32,118 nucleotides of DNA from an uncultured Eubacteriales bacterium. Lineage in GTDB: Bacteria > Bacillota > Clostridia > Christensenellales > CAG-138. Positions 22,726 through 31,544 of the stretch are shown piece by piece; the stretch's first letter is position 1, and every line of letters starts with the position of its first letter. The notes beneath the pieces were generated by a model. That model was given only the letters and a program-made list of their open reading frames with translations, had not been told where the DNA came from and made no database searches. A program made the position numbers and the translations under genes. The stretch is taken from contig CADACQ010000027.1 of the NCBI GenBank assembly GCA_902786465.1, positions 1 through 32,118 of the forward strand, in the 5' to 3' direction.

Positions 22726-23746
22726 ATCGGATCGCCTCCTCCTTCTTCGCCAGGGCGAAGGTCATGCCGTTCTCTGCGATTTTTCTGACCACCAGCGCGC
22801 CGCCGGAGGACAGCACCGCCGCCCGCTCGCACACGGAGTCCACGCCCGTGACCTCCTGCACGAAGGCCGAGGGGGTGAAATCCCCGGGGGCGGCCTTCAG
22901 CTCCTCCGCCGAATAGGTCACGAAGGGCAGCCCCAGCTTCTCGCCGAGGGCCACCAGGCCGGGCTCGTCCTTCTTTAGGTCGATGCTGGCGAGGGCTTTG
23001 AGCTCGGGGAGCCCCACGCCGCAGCTGTTCAGGTTCGCTATCAAAAAACTTTCCAACTCCTCTGCGCTCTTGCCCCGGCGGCACCCGATACCCGCCGTAT
23101 AGCGCCGGGGGACCAGCCGCAAGGTCCGGGGAAAGGGCCGGTCGTTGGCCGCCGAAACGTAGATCCCCAGGTCCGCGTCGCCCTCTGCCAACCCCTTGGG
23201 CAGGGGGCCCGCCACGGGAAGATCGGCGCGAAAGCCTACCTTTTCTCCGGCCAGCAGGGCGGCGGACACGGCCTTGCAGAGGGCCATATCCTCGATGAAT
23301 AGGTCGTTCTCCTTGGCGAACACGTCCACGGCGAAAAGGCCGTTCACGTCCGTGGCCGTAGTCAGCACCGGGGTGGCCGAAAGCCTGCCCGCCAGGGCCA
23401 CCGCCAGGGCGTTGGCACCGCCCAGATGCCCCGACAACAGGGGGATCACGAAGGTCCCGCCCTCGTCCAGCACCAGCACCGCCGGGTCCCTTCGCTTGTC
23501 CCGCACGTGGGGGGCGACGGCCCGGACGGCGATGCCGGAGGCGCAGACGAAGATGAGGGCGTCCGCCTGCCGGAACCCCTCCCCCGCCCACTCCGGGGCG
23601 GACCTGGTCAGGGTTTCGTCCCCCGCCTCAGCGAACTTGGGCAGGGCGAAGGTCCGGCAGCCGTGGCCTTCGCTCTTCAAAAAATCCGCCACCCGGGCGG
23701 CCAGAGCCCGGCCCCGGGCGGTGTAGGAAAGGAGCCAAATGGTCAT
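22718..23746 (-). CDS. cbiG: Cobalt-precorrin-5A hydrolase
   Basis: CbiG opens the delta-lactone of cobalt-precorrin-5A and releases acetaldehyde, a step specific to the anaerobic pathway. The 342-residue product has the N-terminal domain with FVCASGIAVRAVAPHV and LDEGGTFVIPLLSGHLGGAN, the central segment, and the C-terminal domain starting at GIGCRRGKSAEELESFL. The start is three bases after the cobM stop, with GGAG nearby. It lies between cobM and cobJ, the neighbouring steps of the pathway. Confidence 0.95.
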   Translation of the reverse strand: MTIWLLSYTARGRALAARVADFLKSEGHGCRTFALPKFAEAGDETLTRSAPEWAGEGFRQADALIFVCASGIAVRAVAPHVRDKRRDPAVLVLDEGGTFVIPLLSGHLGGANALAVALAGRLSATPVLTTATDVNGLFAVDVFAKENDLFIEDMALCKAVSAALLAGEKVGFRADLPVAGPLPKGLAEGDADLGIYVSAANDRPFPRTLRLVPRRYTAGIGCRRGKSAEELESFLIANLNSCGVGLPELKALASIDLKKDEPGLVALGEKLGLPFVTYSAEELKAAPGDFTPSAFVQEVTGVDSVCERAAVLSSGGALVVRKIAENGMTFALAKKEEAIRFE

Positions 23747-23749
23747 AGG

Positions 23750-24508
23750 TCACTCCTTGGCGGGCCGAAATTCCGTGGAAAAGGTGGGGTCGTAGAGCTT
23801 GGAGCGGGCGTAGCCGCTTTGCTTCACCGCGTCCCCCACGACGATCAACGCCGTCTTCGAGATGCCGTTCTCCCGGGCGCAGTCGGCCAGGGTGGCCACG
23901 GTGCAGAGGCAGGTCTTTTCGTCGGGCCAGCTGGCCTTGTAGACGATGGCCGCCGGGGTGTCGGGGCCGTACTCCCCCGCCAGCAGCTCCGCCTGGGTCT
24001 CCCGAAGCAGCCCCGCGCTCAAAAACAGGACCATGGTGGCCCTGTGGGCGGCGAAGGACCGGACGCTCTCCCGCTCGGGCACCGCCGTCCGCCCCGCCAT
24101 GCGGGTGATGACCACGCTCTGGGAGATATCCGGCAGGGTATACTCCATCTTCAACGCCGCCGCCGCGCCGGAAAAGGCGCTGACGCCGGGGCAGTAATCG
24201 TAGGGGATGCCCAGCTTGTCCAGCTGGTCCATCTGCTCCCGGATGGCCCCGTAGAGGCAAGGGTCCCCGGTGTGGAGCCGCACGGTATCAAAGCCCGCCG
24301 CCTCCGCGTCCTGCATAACGGCCAAGACCTCCTCCAAGGTCATCCGGGCGCTGTCGTAGACCCGGCAGCCCTCCTTCCTGTACTCGAGCAGGGCCGGGTT
24401 CACCAACGAGCCCGCGTAGACGATCACGTCCGCCTCCTCCAACAGGGCCTTGCCCCGGACCGTGATCAGGTCCGCCGCCCCGCAGCCCGCGCCTACGAAA
24501 TGGATCAT
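23750..24508 (-). CDS. cobM: Cobalt-precorrin-4 C11-methyltransferase
   Basis: CobM (CbiF) transfers a methyl group from SAM to C11. The 252-residue product starts MIHFVGAGCGAADLITVRG and has the family motifs HTGDPCLYGA, YCPGVSAFSGAAAAL, VVITRMAGRTAVP and, near the end, VVGDAVKQ. The ATG at 24508 is preferred over an upstream in-frame one because it has AAGGAG in front, forms an ATGA overlap with cbiD, and gives the normal N-terminus. Confidence 0.95.
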   Translation of the reverse strand: MIHFVGAGCGAADLITVRGKALLEEADVIVYAGSLVNPALLEYRKEGCRVYDSARMTLEEVLAVMQDAEAAGFDTVRLHTGDPCLYGAIREQMDQLDKLGIPYDYCPGVSAFSGAAAALKMEYTLPDISQSVVITRMAGRTAVPERESVRSFAAHRATMVLFLSAGLLRETQAELLAGEYGPDTPAAIVYKASWPDEKTCLCTVATLADCARENGISKTALIVVGDAVKQSGYARSKLYDPTFSTEFRPAKE

Positions 24509-25668
24509 AGCTCCTTCTCCTTTGCTTTCAAACTTGTCTCTACCCATCGTTTCGCCGCCGCCGTGGCGCACAGGGGCCCGTAGCCGTCCGAGAACACCAG
24601 CACGCCCACGGTCAAGAGGCCCTTGACCCGGGCGTTCACGTATAGGTCGATCCCCTGAGCCATAAGCTCCATGGCCGGGGCCAGCAAGCCCTTCTCCCGG
24701 AGGATGCGCAGCATCTCGTCGGTGGTGACGCAGTCCAGGATGGCTCGAGCTGTGTCGCCGTCCGCCCCGGCCTTCAGGGCCCAGGCGGCCATCAGCTCCG
24801 CCCTGCCGTCCCCCTCCCGGGAGTGGGTGTTCATGATGCCGCCGGAGAGCTTGATGAGCTTTCCGATGTGGCCCGCCAGCAGCACTTCGGCGAACCCCGC
24901 CTCCGCCGCCGCGTCCAGGGCGCGGCCCACGTAGTTGGATATCTTGACGATCCTGTCCTCCGAAACGCCCAGCTCCGCCCGCAGAAAGTCCATGCCGTAG
25001 TTCCCCGGGGCCAGGATCAGCCGCGTTTCGCCCAAGGCCTTGCGCTGCCGTATCTCCAGGCGGATGCTGTCGACGAGGGCCTCCTCGCTCATGGGCTCCA
25101 CGATGCCGCTGGTGCCCAATATGGAGATGCCCCCCAGGATGCCCAGCCGGGGGTTGAAGGTCTTCGCGGCCAGGGCCGCCCCCTCGGGCACCGAGATCAC
25201 CACGTCCAGGCCGGAGACCGGCTCGGTCTCCTCCAACGCCTCGTTCACCGCCTGCTCGATCATGGCCCGGGGGCCGGGGTTGATGGCTGCCTCGCCCACG
25301 GGCACCTTGAGCCCCGGCTTGGTCACCCGGCCTACGCCCTCGCCGCCGTCGATATGGACGCCAGGCGTAGCCGAAACGGACGCCGTCGCCACGATCAGGG
25401 CCCCGTCCGTCACGTCCGGGTCGTCGCCGCTGAACTTGCGGACGGCGCAGCGGGCGGCGTTCCCCTCCCGCTTCGCTTCCTCCATGGGCAAGGTAAGATC
25501 GATGCCCTTGGGGGTGTGTATCTGCACCGCCGCCGGGGCCCGGCCCGTCAACAGAAATATTGTGGCCCCCTTGGCCGCCGCCGCCGCGCAGGTGCCGGTG
25601 GTGTAGCCGTAGCGGAGCTTCTTCCCGTCCACCAGGGCGTAATGACCCTCTATGCCCGTTTCAAACAT
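24505..25668 (-). CDS. cbiD: Cobalt-precorrin-5B C1-methyltransferase
   Basis: CbiD methylates C1 in the anaerobic pathway and is a marker for it. The 387-residue product shows LRYGYTTGTCAAAAAKGA near the N-terminus, the SGDDPDVTDGA motif, PGPRAMIEQAV, GILGGISILGTSGIVEPMS, and LLAGHIGKLIKLSGGI. Length and motif order are those of the family. The gene overlaps cobD by eight bases and cobM by four. Confidence 0.97.
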   Translation of the reverse strand: MFETGIEGHYALVDGKKLRYGYTTGTCAAAAAKGATIFLLTGRAPAAVQIHTPKGIDLTLPMEEAKREGNAARCAVRKFSGDDPDVTDGALIVATASVSATPGVHIDGGEGVGRVTKPGLKVPVGEAAINPGPRAMIEQAVNEALEETEPVSGLDVVISVPEGAALAAKTFNPRLGILGGISILGTSGIVEPMSEEALVDSIRLEIRQRKALGETRLILAPGNYGMDFLRAELGVSEDRIVKISNYVGRALDAAAEAGFAEVLLAGHIGKLIKLSGGIMNTHSREGDGRAELMAAWALKAGADGDTARAILDCVTTDEMLRILREKGLLAPAMELMAQGIDLYVNARVKGLLTVGVLVFSDGYGPLCATAAAKRWVETSLKAKEKEL

Positions 25669-26713
25669 GCCATGCCTCCTCTATGGCCCTCATCAGCGCC
25701 TCGTTCTCCCGCCGGGTGCGGACGGCGATGCGGCAGTCTCCGGGCTGCAATCCCCGATAGTTGGCGCAGTCCCGGATCAGCACCCCCCGGGCCCGCAGCC
25801 TTTCGTACAGCCCCGGGGCCCCGGAGAAGAACAGGTAGTTGGCGTCCCCCGGCAGCACTTCAAAGCCCAGGGCGGTCAGATAGCCGCACAGCCAGGGCTT
25901 CTCCGTCTGGATAAGCCGCCGCGCCTGCTCCGGCCAGTCGGGGCAATCGAGGGCCGCCAAACCCGCCGCCTGGGCCACGTTGGACACGTTCCAGGGCTGG
26001 ACCAGGCGACACATTCTATCGAGCAGCTCCCTGTTTTTGCAGAGGCCGTAGCCGAGACGCAGCCCCGCCATGCCGTAGGCCTTGGTGAAGGCTCTTAGGA
26101 GGAAGACCCGGTCCCCGTCCCGCAGCCGGTCCGCCAGGGAAAAGGCCTTGTCCTCGTCGGTGAGCTCCAAAAAGCACTCGTCCAAAAACAGCCAGGTCCC
26201 CGTCTCCCTGCACCGGTCCAGGATAGAAAGCAGCAGCCCCCGGGGCACGGACCGGCCCGTGGGGTTGTTGGGGGAGCAGAGCAGAAGGAGGTCCGTTTCG
26301 GGGCCCATGTGGGCCAGGACATCCTCGGTCAGCAAAAAGCCCTTCGCCCGCCCCAGGGGATAATAGGTGGGTTCGCAGCCCGCCGCCGCCAACGCCCCCT
26401 CGTAGTCGGAGAAGGAGGGTACGGGCAGCAGGGCCTTCTTCGGCCGCAGGGCCATGGCGAACTGGTAGATCAGCTCCGCCGCCCCGTTGCCGCAGATCAC
26501 GTCCTCCCGGGCCACTCCGTTCAGGGTCGCCAGCTTGTCCCGCAGGGGGCCGCAGTAGGGATCGGGGTAGGCGGAGACCTGGTCCGCCGCCGCCCGGACC
26601 GCCGCCTTCACCGGCTCCGGCGGGCCGAAGGGGTTCACGTTGGCGGAGAAATCCAGGCGGATGGGCTGGGAATAGACGTCGCCCCCGTGGCCGTAGCCCG
26701 TATTGAGGATCAT
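25661..26713 (-). CDS. cobD: Threonine-phosphate decarboxylase (HisC-like, PLP)
   Basis: CobD (Salmonella naming) decarboxylates L-threonine phosphate to the aminopropanol phosphate arm joined to cobyrate by CbiB. The 350-residue product is a class I/II aminotransferase-fold protein: HGGDVYSQ and DFSANVNPFGPP near the start, SPNNPTG at 147-153, D178 in WLFLDECF, and the PLP lysine K211 in LLRAFTKAYGMAGLRLGY. The N-terminus and the cbiB-cobD adjacency separate it from histidinol-phosphate aminotransferase. It overlaps cbiB by four bases. Confidence 0.93.
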   Translation of the reverse strand: MILNTGYGHGGDVYSQPIRLDFSANVNPFGPPEPVKAAVRAAADQVSAYPDPYCGPLRDKLATLNGVAREDVICGNGAAELIYQFAMALRPKKALLPVPSFSDYEGALAAAGCEPTYYPLGRAKGFLLTEDVLAHMGPETDLLLLCSPNNPTGRSVPRGLLLSILDRCRETGTWLFLDECFLELTDEDKAFSLADRLRDGDRVFLLRAFTKAYGMAGLRLGYGLCKNRELLDRMCRLVQPWNVSNVAQAAGLAALDCPDWPEQARRLIQTEKPWLCGYLTALGFEVLPGDANYLFFSGAPGLYERLRARGVLIRDCANYRGLQPGDCRIAVRTRRENEALMRAIEEAWHV

Positions 26714-27687
26714 AGCAGCATCCCTCCCAGCAGCAATAGTAGACCATATGCGGCCAGCAGCAGGCCGCTGGTGCCGTACATCAGGTTGCAGGCCCTATGG
26801 ACGTCCGCCCGCTCGATGGGTCGGCGAGGGTCCCCGATGGTGGGTTTCTCATAGAGCTGGCCGAAGTAGCTGGCGTTTCCCCCCAGCCGCACCCCCAACG
26901 CTCCGGCGCAGGCGGACTCGGTCTGGGCGGAGTTGGGGCTCGCGTGGTTCCGCCGATCCCGCCGCCAGACGCGCCAGGCGCCTTGGCCGTCCAGCTTCAA
27001 AAGAAAGGCCGCCCCGATCATAGCGAGGGCCGACAGCCGGGCGGGGATGTAGTTCGCCCCGTCGTCCAGCTTGGCGGCGGCCCGGCCGAAATGCAGATAT
27101 CTGTCGTTCTTATAGCCCACCATGGAATCCATGGTGTTGATGGCCTTATAGAAGAGACCGCCCGCCGCGCCGAAAAGGGCCATCCAAAGGAGGGGGGCCA
27201 CCACCCCGTCGGAGGTGTTCTCCGCCACGGTCTCCACGGCGGCCTTGATCACCTGCTCCTCGGTCAGATTCTCCGTGTCCCGGCCCACCAGCATGGCGAC
27301 CTGGCGGCGTCCGGCGGCAAGGCCCTGGGTTTCCAGGCAGGTAACGACTTTTTTCGCCTCCGTCATGAGGCACCGGGCGGCGAAGCATTGCCAGCAGAGA
27401 AAGGCGCTCACAGCGAAGTAGGCCCAGGGATGGACCCGCCAGGCGAGGTACAGCAATAGAAGGCCCGCGCCGGCGCTGACCAGGGGCACGCAAAGGGCCA
27501 TGACCAAGCCCGCGGTCCGCTCTCCCTGGGGCGTCTTCGGGAAGCGGGCCCGGAGCCTTTTTTCGAGAAAGGAGATGAGCTTGCCCATGAGCACCACGGG
27601 ATGGGCGGCGCTCAGGGGGTCCCCCAGCAAGCAATCGAGGCCGAATCCCGCGAAGACGGACAGGGCGGTGAGGCTGTAGAGGCTCAT
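26710..27687 (-). CDS. cbiB: Adenosylcobinamide-phosphate synthase
   Basis: CbiB (CobD in Pseudomonas naming) joins the aminopropanol (phosphate) arm to adenosylcobyrate at the membrane. The 325-residue product has several hydrophobic segments and the family motifs FGLDCLLGDPLSAAHPVVLMG, here with 'GDP..HPV', VAENTSDGVVAPLLW, FYKAINTMDSMVGYK and NHASPNSAQTESACAGALG. Start and stop overlap their neighbours by four bases each (ATGA), consistent with a single translationally coupled operon. Confidence 0.95.
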   Translation of the reverse strand: MSLYSLTALSVFAGFGLDCLLGDPLSAAHPVVLMGKLISFLEKRLRARFPKTPQGERTAGLVMALCVPLVSAGAGLLLLYLAWRVHPWAYFAVSAFLCWQCFAARCLMTEAKKVVTCLETQGLAAGRRQVAMLVGRDTENLTEEQVIKAAVETVAENTSDGVVAPLLWMALFGAAGGLFYKAINTMDSMVGYKNDRYLHFGRAAAKLDDGANYIPARLSALAMIGAAFLLKLDGQGAWRVWRRDRRNHASPNSAQTESACAGALGVRLGGNASYFGQLYEKPTIGDPRRPIERADVHRACNLMYGTSGLLLAAYGLLLLLGGMLL

Positions 27688-28823
27688 CGGGGCTCACCTC
27701 CCGTCCAAAGGTCGGAAAGCCGGTCCAATGGCAACAGCTTGCCCTGGGCCGCCGCCTCGTCCCGCAGGGTGCGGTCGGCCTCGTTCAGGGGGCCGAAGTC
27801 GGAGAGACAGCAGATCACGCTTTGGCAGCCCGCCATCAGCGCCCGAGCTTTTTCTAAGGTCCCTTCGTCCATGGGGGCGAAGGCGGGCACGGCCACTGTC
27901 TCCACGGCCAGGGCCTTGGCCACGGCGTAGTCCACGTCGTTCTCCGCTAGGATGCCCGCGGCGAAGGGCACGCCCCGCCGCTGCAAGGCCCGGTACACGG
28001 GGATGCCCCGGCCGGCGCCGCCAATGACGAAGGCCCGGGGCTGGCCCCCCACACGCCCCATCTCCAGGGAGCCGAAGAGGGCGTTGTAGCTGCCGGCCTC
28101 CATGCCGTAGAGGGCCTCGATATACTCGTTGGTGAAGATTTCCTCGGGGGTGCCGCACCGGTCCACGGCGTTGCTCGCCACGCAGACCACCCGATCGGAG
28201 ATCTTCTGGGCCAGGTCCAGCTCGTGGAGGGACATCAATACCGCCACGTTCCGCTCCCGGACCAGCTTTTTCAGGATTTCCAGCAGCTCCAGCTTGTGCT
28301 TCACGTCCAGGAAGGAGGTGGGCTCGTCGAGAACGATGACCTCCGGCTCCTGGCACACCGCCCGCGCGAGCAGCAGCCGCTGCCGCTGGCCGTCGCTGAT
28401 CTGACTGAAGGGCCGGTCCGCGAAATCCTCCCCGTGGACCAAGGCGATTGCCTCCTGCACCTTCTCCTTGTCCGTCTTGGTGAGGATGCCCAATCTTCCC
28501 GTGTAGGGGTAGCGGCCTGTGGCGACCACGTCCTCGCCGGTCATGAGCTCCGCCCGGAGCCGCTCCGTCATGACGATGGCCATCTTCCTGGCGATGTCCC
28601 CCTCCTTCATGGCGGCCATGGCCTCCCCGTCCAGGACCACCACGCCCGCGAGAAGCTTCAGCTGCCGGATCATGCTCTTTAGGATGGTGGATTTGCCGGA
28701 GCCGTTGGGGCCGATGAGGGTCAATATCTCCCCCCGGCGGACGCCGATCTCGATGTCTCGGATCAGGGGCACCCCGTCGTAGCCCACGTCCATATGCTCG
28801 GTGCGAATGTACCAGGTATCCAT
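27684..28823 (-). CDS. ABC importer ATPase (iron/cobalamin type) with extra C-terminal domain
   Basis: Residues 1-250 are a FecE/BtuD-type ATPase: Walker A GPNGSGKS (38-45), signature ISDGQRQR (142-149), Walker B VIVLDEP (162-168), and the H-loop MSLHELDLA. Residues from about 260 to 379 form a second, Rossmann-like domain opening AFVIGGAGRGIPVYRAL, with alternating strands and helices (AVETVAVPAF, QSVICCLSDFG). Ordinary family members stop near residue 260. The extra domain could bind a nucleotide or a corrin-related ligand and adjust transport, but this is inference. It sits between the permease and cbiB, overlapping the latter by four bases. Confidence 0.9.
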   Translation of the reverse strand: MDTWYIRTEHMDVGYDGVPLIRDIEIGVRRGEILTLIGPNGSGKSTILKSMIRQLKLLAGVVVLDGEAMAAMKEGDIARKMAIVMTERLRAELMTGEDVVATGRYPYTGRLGILTKTDKEKVQEAIALVHGEDFADRPFSQISDGQRQRLLLARAVCQEPEVIVLDEPTSFLDVKHKLELLEILKKLVRERNVAVLMSLHELDLAQKISDRVVCVASNAVDRCGTPEEIFTNEYIEALYGMEAGSYNALFGSLEMGRVGGQPRAFVIGGAGRGIPVYRALQRRGVPFAAGILAENDVDYAVAKALAVETVAVPAFAPMDEGTLEKARALMAGCQSVICCLSDFGPLNEADRTLRDEAAAQGKLLPLDRLSDLWTGGEPR

Positions 28824-28832
28824 GGGCCCTCC

Positions 28833-29840
28833 TTACAGGTTTTCCTTCTGCCGCCGGAGCATGACCAATATGACCACCGGCGCCCCGAACAGGGCCGTGA
28901 CGGAGCTGATGGACAGCTCCGTAGGCGCAAAGGCCGTCCGGGCGATCAGGTCGCAGAGGAGGCAGAACACCGCCCCGCCCAGGAAGCAGGCGGGGATCAT
29001 GACGAGGGGCTTGGCCGTCTTGAAGATGCTGCGAATGAGATGGGGCACCGCCACGCCCACGAAGGAGATGGGGCCCGCGAAGGCGGTGACCGCGGCGGAA
29101 AGGACGCTGGAAAGGAGGATCAGCGCCGCCCGGAAGGCCCGGACGTTGACGCCCATGTTCTGGGCGTAGACCTCCCCCAGCTGGTAGGCGCTGATGGGCT
29201 TGCTGAGGAGGAAGGCCACGACGAGGGCCGGCAGGATCACCGACGCCATGACGCCCACGTTCCCCCAGGTGATGCCGGAAAAGCTGCCCAATGACCAGTG
29301 GTGCAGGTTCACGATGTTGGCGTCGTCGGCGAAGGTGATGACGAAGTCCGTGACGGCGGAGCAGATATAGCCGATCATGACGCCGGATATGATGAGCAGC
29401 GACATCCGCTTCACCTTGGAGGAGATGAGCAGCACGAAGCTCATGGACAGCATGGCCCCCACGAAGGAGGCCAAAATGAGAGCTACGGACCCTACGGCCA
29501 CGCCCCGGGAGAGGAATCCGATGAGGGTCAACGACAGGATCAGCTTCGCCCCCGAGGAGATGCCCAGGATGAAGGGGCCGGCGATGGGGTTGGCGAAAAA
29601 GGTTTGGAGCAGGAAACCGGAGAGGGCCAGGGCCCCGCCCAGCAGGGCTGCGGCGAAGATGCGCGGGAGGCGGATGCTGCGGACGATGACCACGTTGCCG
29701 CCGCCCCGGCCGAGAAGGATGGAGACGATCTCCCCCGGGGACACGTGGACGCTCCCGGCGTTCACGTTCCAGACCACCAGGCCCACCAGCCCCAGCAGCA
29801 GGGCCAGAAAGCCCAGTATGAGCCGCGTCCGCTTCTCCAT
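28833..29840 (-). CDS. ABC importer permease, FecCD/BtuC family
   Basis: This is the membrane subunit of an importer for iron-siderophores, heme or cobalamin. The 335-residue product has eight to ten predicted membrane helices and the family motifs RLPRIFAAALLGGALALSG, LQTFFANPIAGPFILGISSG, and near the C-terminus FAGPISFVGVAVPHLIR. The substrate cannot be read from the permease alone; its place in a corrin synthesis operon favours a corrinoid or related tetrapyrrole. Its ATG overlaps the stop of the binding protein gene (TGATG), and the ATPase follows after nine bases. Confidence 0.93.
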   Translation of the reverse strand: MEKRTRLILGFLALLLGLVGLVVWNVNAGSVHVSPGEIVSILLGRGGGNVVIVRSIRLPRIFAAALLGGALALSGFLLQTFFANPIAGPFILGISSGAKLILSLTLIGFLSRGVAVGSVALILASFVGAMLSMSFVLLISSKVKRMSLLIISGVMIGYICSAVTDFVITFADDANIVNLHHWSLGSFSGITWGNVGVMASVILPALVVAFLLSKPISAYQLGEVYAQNMGVNVRAFRAALILLSSVLSAAVTAFAGPISFVGVAVPHLIRSIFKTAKPLVMIPACFLGGAVFCLLCDLIARTAFAPTELSISSVTALFGAPVVILVMLRRQKENL

Positions 29841-30995
29841 CAGTTCGTGCCTCCCCCGGTCAGTTTGTGCAGATAGGTGAGCTCGTCAGGCGCGTTCTCG
29901 TCGGTCAGCACCCGGTGCATGTCCAATATGAGCTTGCCAAGGCCCATGGGCTCCTGGAACAGGTTCTTGCCCGTACACCACACGTCGCCGGTCTGCACGG
30001 CCTTGAAATCCTTGAGAAAGGCGCTCTTTTGCAGCAGCTCCGAAAGGGTGAACAGCTCCCCGTCGATGGTGCTGTTGTAGATGAGCACGTCCGCGTCCCT
30101 GGCCCCGTCGTAGAAGGACTCCATGGTCATGTTTGCCGTTGCTGAGGTCGGGAAAGGCGTAGTCGCCCCCGGCGAGGGCGATCATCCGCGGCACGTAGTC
30201 GCTGCTCTTGCGCACGTTCACGGTGCCGGTGGTGGTGATGTAGAAGAAGGCCACGGTCTTGCCGGTCTTGGGCTGGTCCAGCAGGGGCTCCACGGCCTCT
30301 ACCTCCCCGTCGAACAGGGCTTCCGCCGCCGGTAGCTTGCCCAGCAAAGCCCCGTAGACCTTGACCCACTCCATGCGGCCCAGGGGGTCCTCCTCGTAGC
30401 TACTGCGCTCCACCAGCACGGGGACGCCCAGCTTTTCGAGCTGCTCCTTCACCTCGGGGCTGTGGTAGATCATGGTGGACTCGATGGCGAGATCGCACTT
30501 CTCCGCGAAGATCAGCTCGTAGTCCGGGGCGCTGTACTTGCCCGCGAAGATCATGGAGCCGTCCGCCAGGGCGGCCTTGGCCTCCTCGATATACCAGCCG
30601 TTCACGTCCGTGCCGGACAGGCGGACGGCGCCGACGCTGCCGAGGGCCCGGAAGAAGTCCATGGAGGACGTGGCGGCGAGATACATCCGATCGAGAGGCG
30701 CGTACAGGGGAATGATGTCGTCGTCCAGCCCCCGGGGCAGGCCCGCCCCCTCAGGCACGATCAGGAACCGGCCGCTGGTGGGAATGTCCAAAAGGGTATA
30801 GCCCCCCTCGTACTCCGTCAGGGAGAACTGGGCGGCGTGCTTTAGGGGCACCTGCCGGGTCGCCGTGAGGGCGCTCCAGTCGGGGCCCGTGGCCGCTGCC
30901 GCCGCGGGCTTCTCGCCTCCGCAGCCGAAGAGCATCCCCAGGGCCAGAACGCCCAGGAGCAGCAGGCCGATGAGCTTTTTCCCCCGGGTCTTCAT
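29840..30995 (-). pseudogene. ABC importer substrate-binding lipoprotein, frameshifted
   Basis: This is the extracellular binding protein of the importer, but the reading frame is broken once. The first frame starts MKTRGKKLIG with a lipoprotein signal (LFGC, C25) and continues through the binding domain (VRLSGTDVNGWYIEEAKAAL, DLAIESTMIYHSPEVKEQLE) to DLSNGKH. The second frame takes up from the ATG at 30130 with ESFYDGARDADVLIYNSTID and AVQTGDVWCTGKNLFQEP, the normal end of this family, finishing at 29840. The switch needs one base removed (or two added) near 30128-30134. Together the parts give about 384 residues. It may be a true mutation or a sequencing or assembly error; tight ATGA and TGATG overlaps on both sides suggest a recently intact gene. 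Confidence 0.85.
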
Positions 30996-31423
30996 TTCGC
31001 GTCGGCCGCCAAGGTGGCGGGATCGAAGGTGATGGTGTACTCGATCTCGTGGGGCGTGCTCATGGCCACCGTGTCCGCCACCACAGGGAGGGGCTCCTCC
31101 AGGGAAGCTACGGGCACGGTGAACACCGAATGGCCGTCCTCGATGACGGCGTCGTAGCGGACGCCGTCCACCTTCATATAGTCGTAGTTGGCGCTGCTCC
31201 AGACGAGGGTGGCCGTGATCTGGCCGTCCTGGACCGTGAGTTGCACCGGAGAGGCGATCTTCGCCTTGCCCGTGCCGCCGGTGAGGGCGGCGGCCACGGT
31301 ATAGGTCCCGTCCTGGAGGCCCTCCGGCTCCGCGGGAGTCTCCGCCTCGGGGGCCTTCTTACAGGCCGCGGCCAGCGCCAGCAGCAGGAAAACCAGCACC
31401 AAACAAATCGTCCGTTTCTTCAT
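30992..31423 (-). CDS. Putative lipoprotein with NEAT-like beta domain
   Basis: The 143-residue product starts MKKRTICLVLVFLL with a lipoprotein-type signal ending AAAC-K, then a short acidic spacer and one beta-rich domain: DGTYTVAAAL, SPVQLTVQDGQITATLVW, SSANYDYMKVDGVRY, FTVPVASL, then STPHEIEYTITF. This pattern resembles NEAT (iron-transport-associated) domains, which bind heme, though the usual YxxxY heme motif is replaced by HEIEY. The start at 31423 is preferred to 31432 because AAAGGA lies eight bases upstream. It overlaps the binding protein gene by four bases, so it is likely part of the same uptake system. NEAT kinship is my judgement by eye. Confidence 0.75.
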   Translation of the reverse strand: MKKRTICLVLVFLLLALAAACKKAPEAETPAEPEGLQDGTYTVAAALTGGTGKAKIASPVQLTVQDGQITATLVWSSANYDYMKVDGVRYDAVIEDGHSVFTVPVASLEEPLPVVADTVAMSTPHEIEYTITFDPATLAADAK

Positions 31424-31472
31424 GGGGAGCATCCTTTCTACACAAAAAACTTTCTACTTAGAATACAGCTAT

Positions 31473-31506
31473 GCGGCACGGCAGCTTTTTCGAGCTGCCG
31501 CGCCGC
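31473..31506 (-). promoter_or_regulatory. Strong intercistronic hairpin
   Basis: Two 14-base arms (GCGGCGCGGCAGCT and AGCTGCCGTGCCGC on the minus strand) pair with a single G-T position around CGAAAA. No T-run follows at once, so termination is not the obvious role; a processing or stability element between the two surface-protein genes is plausible. A run of six T occurs some 25 bases further on. Confidence 0.6.
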
Positions 31507-31544
31507 TTCGTATACAGGGTCGATGGCGCCTTTATGGACAGCCG

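Noticed and set aside
23750-24571. Longer cobM from the in-frame ATG at 24571
   Set aside because: It would add 21 residues that overlap cbiD and precede the family N-terminus; the ATG at 24508 has a proper ribosome binding site.
31424-31544. Possible cobalamin riboswitch before the importer
   Set aside because: The gap is only 121 bases and contains one simple hairpin; no B12-box-like sequence or multi-stem structure was seen. A riboswitch, if any, would be beyond the right edge.
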